64,000 nucleotides of DNA from positions 1 to 64,000 of the forward strand of contig JAOQAD010000023.1 of the NCBI GenBank assembly GCA_025963775.1, read 5' to 3'. Positions 7,882 through 15,717 of this stretch are shown one piece after another. The translations under genes were made by a program, and so were the position numbers. Each line of letters opens with the position of its first letter. Position 1 is the stretch's first letter. Below the pieces are notes generated by a model. It saw nothing but the letters and a program-made list of their open reading frames with translations, was not told where the DNA came from and ran no database searches. The stretch comes from Bacteroidota bacterium. GTDB lineage: Bacteria; Bacteroidota; Bacteroidia; 2-12-FULL-35-15.

Positions 7882-10347
7882 ATGAAAAAACATATCGCAT
7901 TTGTACTTTCTATTTTTCTGCTGCAGGGGCTCTCTGCACAAAATGATACCATCAGAAGAAAAGATTATGAGATCGTAAGGGCAACACGGACTCCTAAAAT
8001 AGATGGCGTACTGGATGATGAAGCATGGAAGAATGCAAATCCCGCTAATACTTTCCTGCAGAATTATCCGCATGAAAAAGCACCTGTTTCACAGCAAACA
8101 GAAACAAAGCTGGTATATGACAATACCGCAATTTACATTTCAGCCAAATTGTACGATACTGCTCCCGACAGCATCCGGCGCCAGCTGGGAAACCGGGATG
8201 ATAACCTGAATGCCGATATTTTCCGCATCGTTTTTGACACTTATAATACACAGCAGGATGCTTTTGATTTTTCGGTCACTGCTTCCGGCGTTCAGCTCGA
8301 TTCAAAATTTTCGGACGGACAATATAATGCCGTTTGGGAGAGCGCTGTAAAAATTGACAAGGACGGATGGAATGTTGAAATTAAGATCCCGTACTCTGCA
8401 TTACGGTTTCCTAATTCAGAAAAACAAATATGGGGCCTGCAGATCACGCGGAACATTGCGCGGAACAATGAATTCGACCAATGGGCTCTCACTCCGCGCG
8501 GAGCCGCAAATGGCTTGTTTTACTGGGGACTCATGAAAGGGTTGAATGACGTGAAGGAGCCGGTGAGGCTTTCCCTCACACCCTACATTACGGCTTACAC
8601 ATCGCATTACCCGACCAATGTGGAAGGCGAAAGCAATTATACCACAAACGTTACCGGCGGGCTCGACCTTAAATACGGGATCAATGAAAGCTTCACTGTG
8701 GATGTTACACTCCTTCCCGATTTCTCGCAGGTGCAAAGTGATAACGTGGTGAAAAATTTAAGTGCGTTTGAAGTTCAGTACAATGAGCAGCGGCCTTTCT
8801 TCCAGGAAGGAACGGACCTTTTTCAGAAGGGCAACCTCTTCTATTCAAGAAGGATCGGCAGGCAACCGGGCGGCTATTACGATGCCTATTATCAAACGAA
8901 CACTGATAATAAGGAAGTGATCATTAAAAATCCCGGCCAGGCAAAATTATTGAATGCAACCAAGCTTTCAGGCAGAACGACAAACGGCCTCGGCGTAGGT
9001 ATCCTGAACGCGGTACTGGACGACACATACGCGGTAGCACGCGACAGCATGGGCAACGAAAGAAAGATCCTTACGGAGCCTTTTTCAAATTACAACATCG
9101 TGGTATTCGACCAGCAGATGAAAAACAGCTCCAATGTATACCTCATCAATACAAATGTAAACAGGCAGCATGGCTATAATAATTCGAACGTAACAGGAAT
9201 AGGTACCTATCTTAACAATAAAAAAAACACATACAGCATTAACGGAAATGCAGCGTTTTCGAATATCCTCAGCCCTGATACAGTAAAAAACACCTATTCC
9301 GATCTCTATGGTTATTCCTACGATGTAGCATTCAATAAAGTAAGCGGGAATTTCCAGTTCAATATATACAGGGAAGGTGCTAATCCCACATTCCAGAAAA
9401 ATGATATGGGGTACAACCAGGTAGTGAATTATACCAACAACGGCTTTAACCTGAGCTTATACAAATTCAGCCCTTTCGGAAGGTTTTTAAACGGGAACAT
9501 CAATTTTCATCTCAACGAGGCAGAAAACTTCACGACACACCGGTTGAATGCTGTTGATATTGAACTGAATTCAAATGCAACACTCAAATCGTTCAACAAT
9601 ATTTATATTGGAGGAAACGCAACGGTAACAGAGCAGGTTGATTATTATGAACCGCGCACTCCCGGCAGGGTAATGATCCGGCCAAGGACGCTTACATTAT
9701 TCGGCGGCATTAATTCGGATACACGTAAAAAGCTAAGTGCCGGTTTAAATATCTATGCGGGATCCACGGAGATCATTACGCCTATCATCGGGCGCAATCC
9801 CTATTTTGGCGTTACACTTGCGCCTACTATGAGGTTCTCCGACAGGTTTACGCTGGGCATCGTTTCCGAATTCTCGAAAGATATGGGCGACCGCGGTTAT
9901 GTGAATACGGATGAATACGGGAATATTATTTTCGGTTTACGTTATTTAACCAATCTTACCAACACCATTGAAGCGCGCTACCTTTTCCGCAACAACCTGT
10001 CATTAGCGCTGAGGGCAAGGCATTACTGGGCAAGAGGTGATTACAGAAGCTTTTACAGCCTGACCGACGAAGGTCGCCTGATCGACAACATCAGCTATGA
10101 TCAGAACCATGATTTCAACTTCAATGCCTTTAACGTTGATATGGTATTCCAATGGCAGTTTGCACCGGGAAGCTCCATCAACCTTGTCTGGAAGAATTCA
10201 ATTTACAACGAAGGGCCGGAAGTGATCAACAGCTATTCACAGAACCTTGACAATACATTTGCTGCGAAACAGCTGAATACTGTTTCCCTCAAAATATTGT
10301 ATTATTTCGATTATCTTTACCTGAGAAAAAAAAGGACAGATAAATAA
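7882..10347 (+). CDS. DUF5916 outer-membrane protein with CBM9-like N-terminal domain
   Basis: An 821-residue exported protein. A signal peptide ([20 protein letters not shown]) is followed by a family 9-like carbohydrate-binding domain (about residues 35-220; [52 protein letters not shown]). The rest ([19 protein letters not shown], then long alternating beta strands ending in an aromatic C-terminus, [16 protein letters not shown]) is the DUF5916 region, which looks like an outer-membrane beta barrel. The family is common in Bacteroidota; its substrate is not established. The stop overlaps the start of the ATPase gene by one base (TAATG), so the two are translationally coupled. Confidence 0.87.
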   Translation: MKKHIAFVLSIFLLQGLSAQNDTIRRKDYEIVRATRTPKIDGVLDDEAWKNANPANTFLQNYPHEKAPVSQQTETKLVYDNTAIYISAKLYDTAPDSIRRQLGNRDDNLNADIFRIVFDTYNTQQDAFDFSVTASGVQLDSKFSDGQYNAVWESAVKIDKDGWNVEIKIPYSALRFPNSEKQIWGLQITRNIARNNEFDQWALTPRGAANGLFYWGLMKGLNDVKEPVRLSLTPYITAYTSHYPTNVEGESNYTTNVTGGLDLKYGINESFTVDVTLLPDFSQVQSDNVVKNLSAFEVQYNEQRPFFQEGTDLFQKGNLFYSRRIGRQPGGYYDAYYQTNTDNKEVIIKNPGQAKLLNATKLSGRTTNGLGVGILNAVLDDTYAVARDSMGNERKILTEPFSNYNIVVFDQQMKNSSNVYLINTNVNRQHGYNNSNVTGIGTYLNNKKNTYSINGNAAFSNILSPDTVKNTYSDLYGYSYDVAFNKVSGNFQFNIYREGANPTFQKNDMGYNQVVNYTNNGFNLSLYKFSPFGRFLNGNINFHLNEAENFTTHRLNAVDIELNSNATLKSFNNIYIGGNATVTEQVDYYEPRTPGRVMIRPRTLTLFGGINSDTRKKLSAGLNIYAGSTEIITPIIGRNPYFGVTLAPTMRFSDRFTLGIVSEFSKDMGDRGYVNTDEYGNIIFGLRYLTNLTNTIEARYLFRNNLSLALRARHYWARGDYRSFYSLTDEGRLIDNISYDQNHDFNFNAFNVDMVFQWQFAPGSSINLVWKNSIYNEGPEVINSYSQNLDNTFAAKQLNTVSLKILYYFDYLYLRKKRTDK

Positions 10348-10997
10348 TGATCAGGGCATCATCCATTCATAAATCATACGGAAGCTTACATGTATTAAAA
10401 GGCGTTTCCATACACATTAATAAAGGAGAAGTGATCTCCATCGTAGGCGCATCCGGCGCCGGCAAAACAACATTGCTTCACATCATGGGCACGCTCGACA
10501 GGGCCAATACCGGCACACTCGAGATCAATGGCGTTAACATTGCTTCGCTGAATGACAAGAAACTGGCGGAGTTCAGGAACAGGAACATCGGTTTTGTTTT
10601 CCAGTTTCATCATTTGCTGCCTGAATTTACAGCCCTGGAAAATGTATGCATCCCGGCATTCATTGCAGGCGTTTCAAGTTCGGAAGCGGAAAAAAAAGCC
10701 GCTGAGCTGTTAACATTCCTTGGATTGTCGCAACGTATGCAGCACAAACCGAATGAGCTTTCCGGCGGAGAGCAGCAGCGTGTTGCAGTAGCAAGGGCGC
10801 TGATCAATAATCCCGCAGTGATACTTGCGGATGAGCCTTCCGGCAACCTCGACTCTTCAACAGCAAAAGAGCTTCACCAGCTGTTTTTTACACTGCGTGA
10901 AAAATTCAACCAGACCTTTGTGATCGTTACACACAATGAAGAGCTTGCGGATATGGCTGACAGAAAATTAGTGATGAAGGACGGAAATATTGTTTAA
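10347..10997 (+). CDS. LolD-like ABC transporter ATP-binding protein
   Basis: A 216-residue cytoplasmic ATPase of the LolD/MacB/FtsE group. Walker [12 protein letters not shown] (about residues 33-43), signature [15 protein letters not shown], Walker [14 protein letters not shown] and the H-loop VTHN are all intact. The sequence and length fit the ATPase that powers lipoprotein release (LolCDE). No permease gene is adjacent, so the partner must be elsewhere, as is common for this gene in Bacteroidota. It is coupled to the DUF5916 gene by a one-base overlap. Confidence 0.9.
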   Translation: MIRASSIHKSYGSLHVLKGVSIHINKGEVISIVGASGAGKTTLLHIMGTLDRANTGTLEINGVNIASLNDKKLAEFRNRNIGFVFQFHHLLPEFTALENVCIPAFIAGVSSSEAEKKAAELLTFLGLSQRMQHKPNELSGGEQQRVAVARALINNPAVILADEPSGNLDSSTAKELHQLFFTLREKFNQTFVIVTHNEELADMADRKLVMKDGNIV

Positions 10998-10998
10998 G

Positions 10999-11062
10999 GT
11001 CATTGCGAGCGGTAGCGAAGCAATCTCAATTTATGGCCAGCTTCGCTATTGTTCGCAATGAC
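10999..11062. repeat. long palindromic element after the LolD-like gene
   Basis: The 10-base outer arms GTCATTGCGA/TCGCAATGAC are perfect, and the inner part (AGCGAAGC against GCTTCGCT) can pair too. It starts one base after the stop codon. It has no T run, so it is not a classic terminator, but it could protect the 3' end of the mRNA. The GTCATTGCGAGC...GAAGCAATC type is widespread as intergenic repeats in bacteria. Confidence 0.6.
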
Positions 11063-11097
11063 ACTCCCTATTAAAATGATTCTGAAAATCAAAAACG

Positions 11098-11484
11098 CTA
11101 TAATCCCTTCAGCAAAGCCTTCACCCTTCTCTCGATCTCATCCCTTACTTTATTGAATTCGGCAGGCTCCATGTTCTTCGGGTCATCCAGCTTCCAGTCA
11201 TCACGGTGCTCCGCGATCACAAACGGACATTCATCGCCGCAGCCCATTGTAATGGCATAATCATATTTTATAGCCGGGATCTCATCCAGCGATTTTGAAC
11301 TATGGCTGCTGAGATCGTAGCCCAGCTCTTTCATTGCCGCTATGGCTTTCGGGTTGATCTTCCCGGAAGGGCGTGATCCGGAGCTGTACACTTCCACTTT
11401 ATCTTTCCCATGAATTTTTGCAAAGGCTTCGGCCATCTGGCTCCGGTTTGAATTCTCCACACAAACAAAGAGGATCTTTTTCAT
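11098..11484 (-). CDS. arsC: arsenate reductase, thioredoxin-coupled type
   Basis: Reduces arsenate to arsenite in the cytoplasm. The 128 residues have the low-molecular-weight phosphatase fold: P-loop CVENSNRS with Cys8 and Arg14 (CX5R), the two extra redox cysteines Cys82 and Cys86 (TMGCGDECP) that mark the thioredoxin-dependent ArsC family, and the acid region WKLDDPKNM. It ends the operon arsR-DUF6428-aquaporin-arsC, and its ATG overlaps the aquaporin stop by 4 bases (ATGA). The second low-molecular-weight phosphatase of this window (20242-20706) lacks the extra cysteine pair. Confidence 0.93.
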   Translation of the reverse strand: MKKILFVCVENSNRSQMAEAFAKIHGKDKVEVYSSGSRPSGKINPKAIAAMKELGYDLSSHSSKSLDEIPAIKYDYAITMGCGDECPFVIAEHRDDWKLDDPKNMEPAEFNKVRDEIERRVKALLKGL

Positions 11485-12119
11485 GCTTCTTTTTTAAAGA
11501 GGTAATTAAATACAAATACTGCAGCCAATGCTCCGACAAAAGGGCCGGTAAGATAGATCCACAACAGCTCCGTGTTGCTGTTCATCACGGCAGGTGCAAA
11601 AGAGCGCACCGGATTCATAGAGCCGCCGCAGTATGGCCCGCCAACATAAATCCCGAGCGCTACATACGCACCAATGATCCATGCATCGTATTTTATTTTC
11701 ATGCGTGCGCAGATGAGGATCACCGTCATGAGAAAAAAAGTAAGCACGAATTCAAACGAAAAGGCCCAGTGAGCATCTATCGTTGGTAATGTTTCACCAA
11801 GCGAGCTGCTATCCGGAAAGATCCGCCTCAGCAGGAAGCTCGCAAGAAGCGCACCGGCAGCCTGTGCCAGCAGGTAAGGGATGATGTCCTTCCTGAAGAA
11901 TTTTCCTCCTGCAGCAAGTGAAAGCGTAACGGCGGGATTCATGTGAGCACCGCTCCATTTACCTAAAAAGATGATCATCAGTGATACGATCGATCCTGTG
12001 ACCAGGGAGATCCCGGCAAGCGTCACTTTTCCGTTCGTCACATGATCGAGGATCACAGAACCTGTACCGATGAACACAAGGAAGAAAGTGGAAATGAATT
12101 CAGCTATACTTTTTTTCAT
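11481..12119 (-). CDS. aquaporin (MIP family) of the arsenic operon
   Basis: A 212-residue six-helix channel. The first signature is SGAHMNPAVTL (Asn61-Pro62-Ala63); the second is GGSMNPVRSFAPA (Asn169-Pro170-Val171) with the filter Arg172 kept, so the second NPA is NPV. I chose the ATG at 12119 (MKKSIAEF) because an upstream ATG at 12161 would run into the DUF6428 gene. Placed between DUF6428 and arsC, it most likely lets arsenite leave the cell down its gradient, as described for AqpS of Sinorhizobium meliloti. No ArsB, Acr3 or other pump is in the operon. The substrate call is inferred from context. Confidence 0.9.
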   Translation of the reverse strand: MKKSIAEFISTFFLVFIGTGSVILDHVTNGKVTLAGISLVTGSIVSLMIIFLGKWSGAHMNPAVTLSLAAGGKFFRKDIIPYLLAQAAGALLASFLLRRIFPDSSSLGETLPTIDAHWAFSFEFVLTFFLMTVILICARMKIKYDAWIIGAYVALGIYVGGPYCGGSMNPVRSFAPAVMNSNTELLWIYLTGPFVGALAAVFVFNYLFKKEA

Positions 12120-12130
12120 TTGACTGTTTT

Positions 12131-12604
12131 TTAGCAGCATCCGGAACCAGGCGTGCAGCATGCGCTTGAAGCACTTCCCAATTCAACAAGGTTCAGCTTT
12201 TGTTTTTCTTTCGGAGCGCCGCAGCTGTCGCTTGCCAGGCAATTTGTGTTTTTCGGAATAAGTACGAAACCTTCATCTTTAACATCAACGCCATACCTTC
12301 CGATGGTATTCGTTTGATACTCCACTTCCACTTCATGATCGCCGATGCCCAGCGTTTTTTCAGAAAGTGAAATAATACCCAATAACTTTCCGGCAGTTAA
12401 GCGGTGATCAAGATCGTTCGCTTCCCAGAGCTGAAAGTTCACCACCTTCTCTTCGCGCACTGTTCCGCCGCAATCAATAAAATTCTTTGTTGTGAGGCCG
12501 ACTTCAGTAATATGGAAATGTACAGGAACAGGATTTCCGTCAGGCTGTGTGAAGCTTACTCCGCTGAGCGTGCCAAGCTTATTTTTAAAATCAGATAGTT
12601 TCAT
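12131..12604 (-). CDS. DUF6428 family protein with cysteine-rich tail
   Basis: A 157-residue cytoplasmic protein of the DUF6428 type, which I associate with arsenic gene clusters in Bacteroidota; its function is not described to my knowledge. The body is rich in beta strands (PVPVHFHITEVGLTTKNFID, VVNFQLWEAND). Cysteines stand at 45, 122, 128, 149, 150, 156 and 157. The last four form CC-x5-CC at the very C-terminus, a soft-metal or arsenite binding pattern. It follows arsR by 108 bases and precedes the aquaporin by 11. A role as arsenite chaperone or sensor is inference. Confidence 0.8.
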   Translation of the reverse strand: MKLSDFKNKLGTLSGVSFTQPDGNPVPVHFHITEVGLTTKNFIDCGGTVREEKVVNFQLWEANDLDHRLTAGKLLGIISLSEKTLGIGDHEVEVEYQTNTIGRYGVDVKDEGFVLIPKNTNCLASDSCGAPKEKQKLNLVELGSASSACCTPGSGCC

Positions 12605-12712
12605 ATTGATAAGGATTTAGGATTAGTAATTTCAGGTTTGGATTTATATATTTCAGAATCATAGAATTTGTATTCGGCCCGGCGAGGCCAAACATTTTCG
12701 TGCAATTATCTG

Positions 12713-13045
12713 TCAGCAACATTTTTTCATTGCTTCAAATTTCATATTGAACAGCTCCGAAAAGATCGCTTTCGCATTCTTCCAGTTTTCTTTGTGAATA
12801 CAATAACAAACTCTCGGACCGTCGATCTCGCCCTGGATCAAACCTGCGTTCTTTAATTCCTTGAGATGCTGTGAAACTGTTGATTGTGATAAAGGCAGAT
12901 GCTCCACGATATCGTTGCAGATGCAGGATTTTTGTTCGGACAGGAATTTCAGGATAGCTACGCGTGCCGGGTGTGATAAAGCTTTTGCCAGTTCGCTTGC
13001 TTTGATCTCCGATTTGCTGAACTCCTCTTTTTTTGAATAGGCCAT
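12713..13045 (-). CDS. arsR: ArsR family metalloregulator
   Basis: A 110-residue winged-helix repressor expected to leave DNA when arsenite binds. Start ATG at 13045 (MAYSKKEEF); an upstream reading from 13096 would cross the promoter. Features: helix [18 protein letters not shown], the metal-site segment KSCICNDI (Cys41, Cys43), recognition helix [19 protein letters not shown], and wing DGPRVCYCI (Cys80, Cys82). The chain ends in Cys109-Cys110. It heads the operon and probably controls itself through the dyad at 13059-13078. Confidence 0.93.
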   Translation of the reverse strand: MAYSKKEEFSKSEIKASELAKALSHPARVAILKFLSEQKSCICNDIVEHLPLSQSTVSQHLKELKNAGLIQGEIDGPRVCYCIHKENWKNAKAIFSELFNMKFEAMKKCC

Positions 13046-13058
13046 TGTATTATATTTT

Positions 13059-13078
13059 ATATCGCAAATATACGATAT
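13059..13078 (-). promoter_or_regulatory. ArsR operator wrapped around the -7 box
   Basis: On the minus strand the site reads ATATCG, TATATTTG, CGATAT: perfect 6-base inverted arms with an exact Bacteroidota -7 box (TAnnTTTG) as the 8-base centre. It lies 13 bases before the arsR ATG. A dimer bound to the arms would cover the promoter. TTG-like -33 candidates (13088-13091 or 13094-13096) have spacings of 15 or 21, not the usual 19 or so. Confidence 0.7.
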
Positions 13079-13128
13079 TATAAAATGCAAAAACAAGTTT
13101 TTTTAAACTATTTTTAATCGTCGCTTGA

Positions 13129-13324
13129 GTTCGCTGAAGGAAGCGTATCGAAATGTAGCTCAGGCTTGTTCTCGATACGCTCGTACCTCGCACTCGAACT
13201 GACGCTAATATTGATGCCACTTCGAGTTCGACCGAAGGGAGAGTACCGGGAAGTGATTTGGAATATAAAACAACAAGCGCTGTTCCCGGCACACTTCCTG
13301 AAAAAGGAAGGCACTCGGACTGAC
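13129..13324. repeat. cluster of dispersed intergenic repeats
   Basis: The left part is an imperfect inverted repeat (13129-13204) with GCGTATCGA facing TCGATACGC and outer GAGTTCG/CGAACT; its right half is a copy of the GTTCTCGA...CGAACTGACG element. The right part has a smaller copy around CTTCCTGAAAAAGGAAG (13294-13310) ending in GGACTGACG. It lies between the arsR promoter and the thioesterase 3' end and has no coding signal. Confidence 0.5.
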
Positions 13325-13329
13325 GTGCT

Positions 13330-13734
13330 TTAAAAATAGTTCCTGATCCGCTCCATAAATGATTCGGGAGCGCGGCAGGGCTTGTTGGTTTCCATATTGA
13401 TAAACACAAGCGTTGTGCTGCCTGTATTCAGCAGTGCGTTCTTTTCGTTATAGATCTCGTAATCAAATGTGATCTTCAGGGTAGGCAGTTCTTTAATAAT
13501 GGTTTTGATGATCAGCAGGTCGTCATACAAAGCAGGCTTCATGTATTTAAGGCTGCAGGTATATACGGGAAGCATTACGCCATTGTCTTCCATCTCCTTA
13601 TAGCTTGTCCCGAGTGCACGCATGGCCTCCACCCTTCCTACTTCATAATAGTGTGTGTAATTACCATAATATACGTAACCCATCTTATCGGTTTCGGCAT
13701 ACCGCACACGCACAGTGGTCTCAGAAATATACAT
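13330..13734 (-). CDS. YbgC/FadM-like acyl-CoA thioesterase
   Basis: A 134-residue single hot-dog domain enzyme of the 4-hydroxybenzoyl-CoA thioesterase family. The active-site stretch RYAETDKMGYVYYGNYTHYY carries the catalytic Asp of the YbgC group, followed by EVGRVEAMRALG. It hydrolyses acyl-CoA thioesters in the cytoplasm; the acyl group cannot be read from sequence. No tol-pal genes lie next to it, unlike ybgC in Proteobacteria. Confidence 0.9.
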   Translation of the reverse strand: MYISETTVRVRYAETDKMGYVYYGNYTHYYEVGRVEAMRALGTSYKEMEDNGVMLPVYTCSLKYMKPALYDDLLIIKTIIKELPTLKITFDYEIYNEKNALLNTGSTTLVFINMETNKPCRAPESFMERIRNYF

Positions 13735-13886
13735 AGCTGTAATTGGATTTATTGCTCTGAAAATACATTTTTTTATGCATCCGGTGAGTAAAAAAAATAT
13801 TTTATTTTTCTCTTTTTTTGTTTCGGGATCTCACATTTATTTTCTATAATTGTGTGGCTCTAGGAAAGTAAATACCAATACCTTTA

Positions 13887-14651
13887 ATGAAACAACATCC
13901 CCTGCAATACTTCATTGTATTTATTGCCATTGCCACATTTCAAGCCTGCTCCGGACCACCAAGGATCAAATCCGTTGATACGGCTTCCATTGAGTTCAGC
14001 CCGCAGAACGCAGCGGTCGACTCTTCCGCTTACAAGCTCATTGCTCCTTATAAAAAGGAAATGGACGCGATCATGAATGAAGTGCTCGTGGTTTCCGACT
14101 CTGCGCTCACCAAGGAGCTTCCTGAAGGCTCGCTCGGAAATTTTGTTGCTGATGCCGTCCTGAAAAAAACAAATGATGTTTATCGCCCGGCTGATAATAA
14201 ACCGGCTGACGTTTGCTTGCTCAACAATGGCGGGCTTCGTGCACAATTGCCGAAAGGAAACATCACACGTGGAAATGCCTTTGAGCTGATGCCTTTCGAG
14301 AACAGCATCGTGATCCTTACAATTACCGGCGAGCGCCTGCAACAATTGTTTCAATTCCTCGTTGATAATAACGGCGCACCTTTCGCAGGTGCTGTTGTAA
14401 AGGCAAAAGGAAAGAAGATAACAACTCTGAAGGTTGGTGGCAATGATATCGACCCTGCAAAAAATTACAAGGTTGTGACTTCCGATTACCTCGCAGCGGG
14501 TGGCGACAAATATGATTTCTTTAAAAATCCGGTTACCATTGATACACTGAATTACAAGCTCCGCGATGCGATCATTGATTACATGAAGGAGGAGAATAAA
14601 AAAGGAAACACCATTAAAAGCAGAAAAGATGGACGAATTAAATATGAATAG
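13887..14651 (+). CDS. 5'-nucleotidase C-terminal domain lipoprotein
   Basis: A 254-residue lipoprotein made only of the substrate-binding half of a UshA-type 5'-nucleotidase. The signal peptide ends in a lipobox (TFQAC, Cys21). The domain shows SLGNFVADAVLKK, NNGGLRAQLPKGNIT (substrate loop), NAFELMPFENSIVILTITG and GGDKYDFF (stacking residues for the base). The metal-binding catalytic half is the next gene, overlapping this stop by 8 bases. In UshA both halves are one chain in the opposite order. The lipid anchor should place it on the periplasmic side of a membrane or on the surface. Confidence 0.9.
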   Translation: MKQHPLQYFIVFIAIATFQACSGPPRIKSVDTASIEFSPQNAAVDSSAYKLIAPYKKEMDAIMNEVLVVSDSALTKELPEGSLGNFVADAVLKKTNDVYRPADNKPADVCLLNNGGLRAQLPKGNITRGNAFELMPFENSIVILTITGERLQQLFQFLVDNNGAPFAGAVVKAKGKKITTLKVGGNDIDPAKNYKVVTSDYLAAGGDKYDFFKNPVTIDTLNYKLRDAIIDYMKEENKKGNTIKSRKDGRIKYE

Positions 14652-15582
14652 CAGGCGCGCATTCCTTAAAAAGACTGCATTTGCGGGTGCCGGCTTTTTC
14701 GCGTTCAGCGCCATACCGAACGAAGTGTTCGCAAAAACAGACCTGGTGAAGATCACTATTCTTCATACAAATGATGTGCATAGCCACATTGATCCTTTTC
14801 CTGGCAACGACCCTAAATTTGCAGGATTGGGCGGTGCAGTCAACCGCGCTGCACTCATCAGGAAGATCCGCGCAGAAGAAAAAAATGTGCTGTTGCTTGA
14901 TGTGGGAGACATCTTCCAGGGAACACCTTATTTCAATATGTATGGCGGTGAACTCGAATTCAAGCTCATGAGCATGATGCAGTACGATGCATCTACAATT
15001 GGCAATCATGATTTCGACAATGGCCTGGACGGACTCGTGAAACAGCTGCCACACGCGAGTTTCCCGTTCATCAATAATAATTATGATTTCTCCGATACGC
15101 CAATGGCTGGCAAGACCATACCTCATAAAATATTCATGAAGGATGGAATCAGGATCGGCGTGTTCGGGGTCGGGATTGCACTGGAAGGATTGGTTGAAAA
15201 AAGAATGTACGGCAACACAAGGTATCTCGATCCTGTTGCGAAAGCTGCGGAAGCATCACACTACCTGAAGATGGATGAGAAGTGCGACCTCGTGATTTGC
15301 CTGTCACACCTGGGCTATAGCTCGAAAGGAAAACAGATCAACGATGTTGAGCTTGCCAAACAGTCGAGAAACATTGATGTTATCCTTGGCGCACACACAC
15401 ATACGTTCCTCGATAAGCCATCGGAATACACCAACGGCGAAGGCAAAAAAATCCTTGTTGCACAGGTCGGTTGGGCAGGCATCAGGCTCGGCAGAATTGA
15501 CTATGTTTTTGAACGGAAATCAGGTAAAAAGGCCGCAGAAGGTCATAGTATAAAAATTTCCAAAAAGTCAATAGCTATTTGA
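14644..15582 (+). CDS. 5'-nucleotidase metallophosphatase half with Tat signal
   Basis: A 312-residue calcineurin-like phosphoesterase. I chose the ATG at 14644 because it begins a textbook Tat signal (NSRRAFLKK, then an AFAGAGFFAFS helix and EVFA cleavage site); an ATG at 14629 adds five residues. Metal-site motifs are complete: TNDVHSH, LLDVGDIFQGTP, IGNHDFDNG, CLSHLGYS and GAHTHTF. It lacks the C-terminal substrate domain, which is encoded just upstream. Together the two should release phosphate from exported nucleotides. The two partners carry different export signals, Sec lipoprotein and Tat. Confidence 0.9.
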   Translation: MNSRRAFLKKTAFAGAGFFAFSAIPNEVFAKTDLVKITILHTNDVHSHIDPFPGNDPKFAGLGGAVNRAALIRKIRAEEKNVLLLDVGDIFQGTPYFNMYGGELEFKLMSMMQYDASTIGNHDFDNGLDGLVKQLPHASFPFINNNYDFSDTPMAGKTIPHKIFMKDGIRIGVFGVGIALEGLVEKRMYGNTRYLDPVAKAAEASHYLKMDEKCDLVICLSHLGYSSKGKQINDVELAKQSRNIDVILGAHTHTFLDKPSEYTNGEGKKILVAQVGWAGIRLGRIDYVFERKSGKKAAEGHSIKISKKSIAI

Positions 15583-15614
15583 ATTTTTTTTAAACTTTTT
15601 TTCCATGATATTTA

Positions 15615-15644
15615 TTGCCACTAAAGTAAAGTTGTATATATTTA
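15615..15644 (+). promoter_or_regulatory. candidate dnaA promoter
   Basis: A -33 TTG (15615-15617) and a -7 TATATTTA (15637-15644, one base off TAnnTTTG) are separated by 19 bases, the usual Bacteroidota spacing. This predicts a 5' leader of about 65 bases. No DnaA boxes (TTATCCACA type) are seen between here and the gene. Confidence 0.5.
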
Positions 15645-15717
15645 CAGCAGAATAAGCCGAAACACTGCACATACAGAAAACCAAGCATAAGTTAAACAGT
15701 AAAATTTTTGAAAGCGA

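Noticed and set aside
13884-14756. Minus-strand open frame of 290 codons opposite the split nucleotidase
   Set aside because: Spans both halves of a well-supported pair and has no motif.
13887-15582. 5'-nucleotidase broken by a frameshift
   Set aside because: The halves are in reversed order and each has its own complete export signal, so a simple frameshift cannot explain it.
15583-15717. Replication origin next to dnaA
   Set aside because: No cluster of DnaA boxes and no AT-rich unwinding repeats seen; only a promoter is supported.
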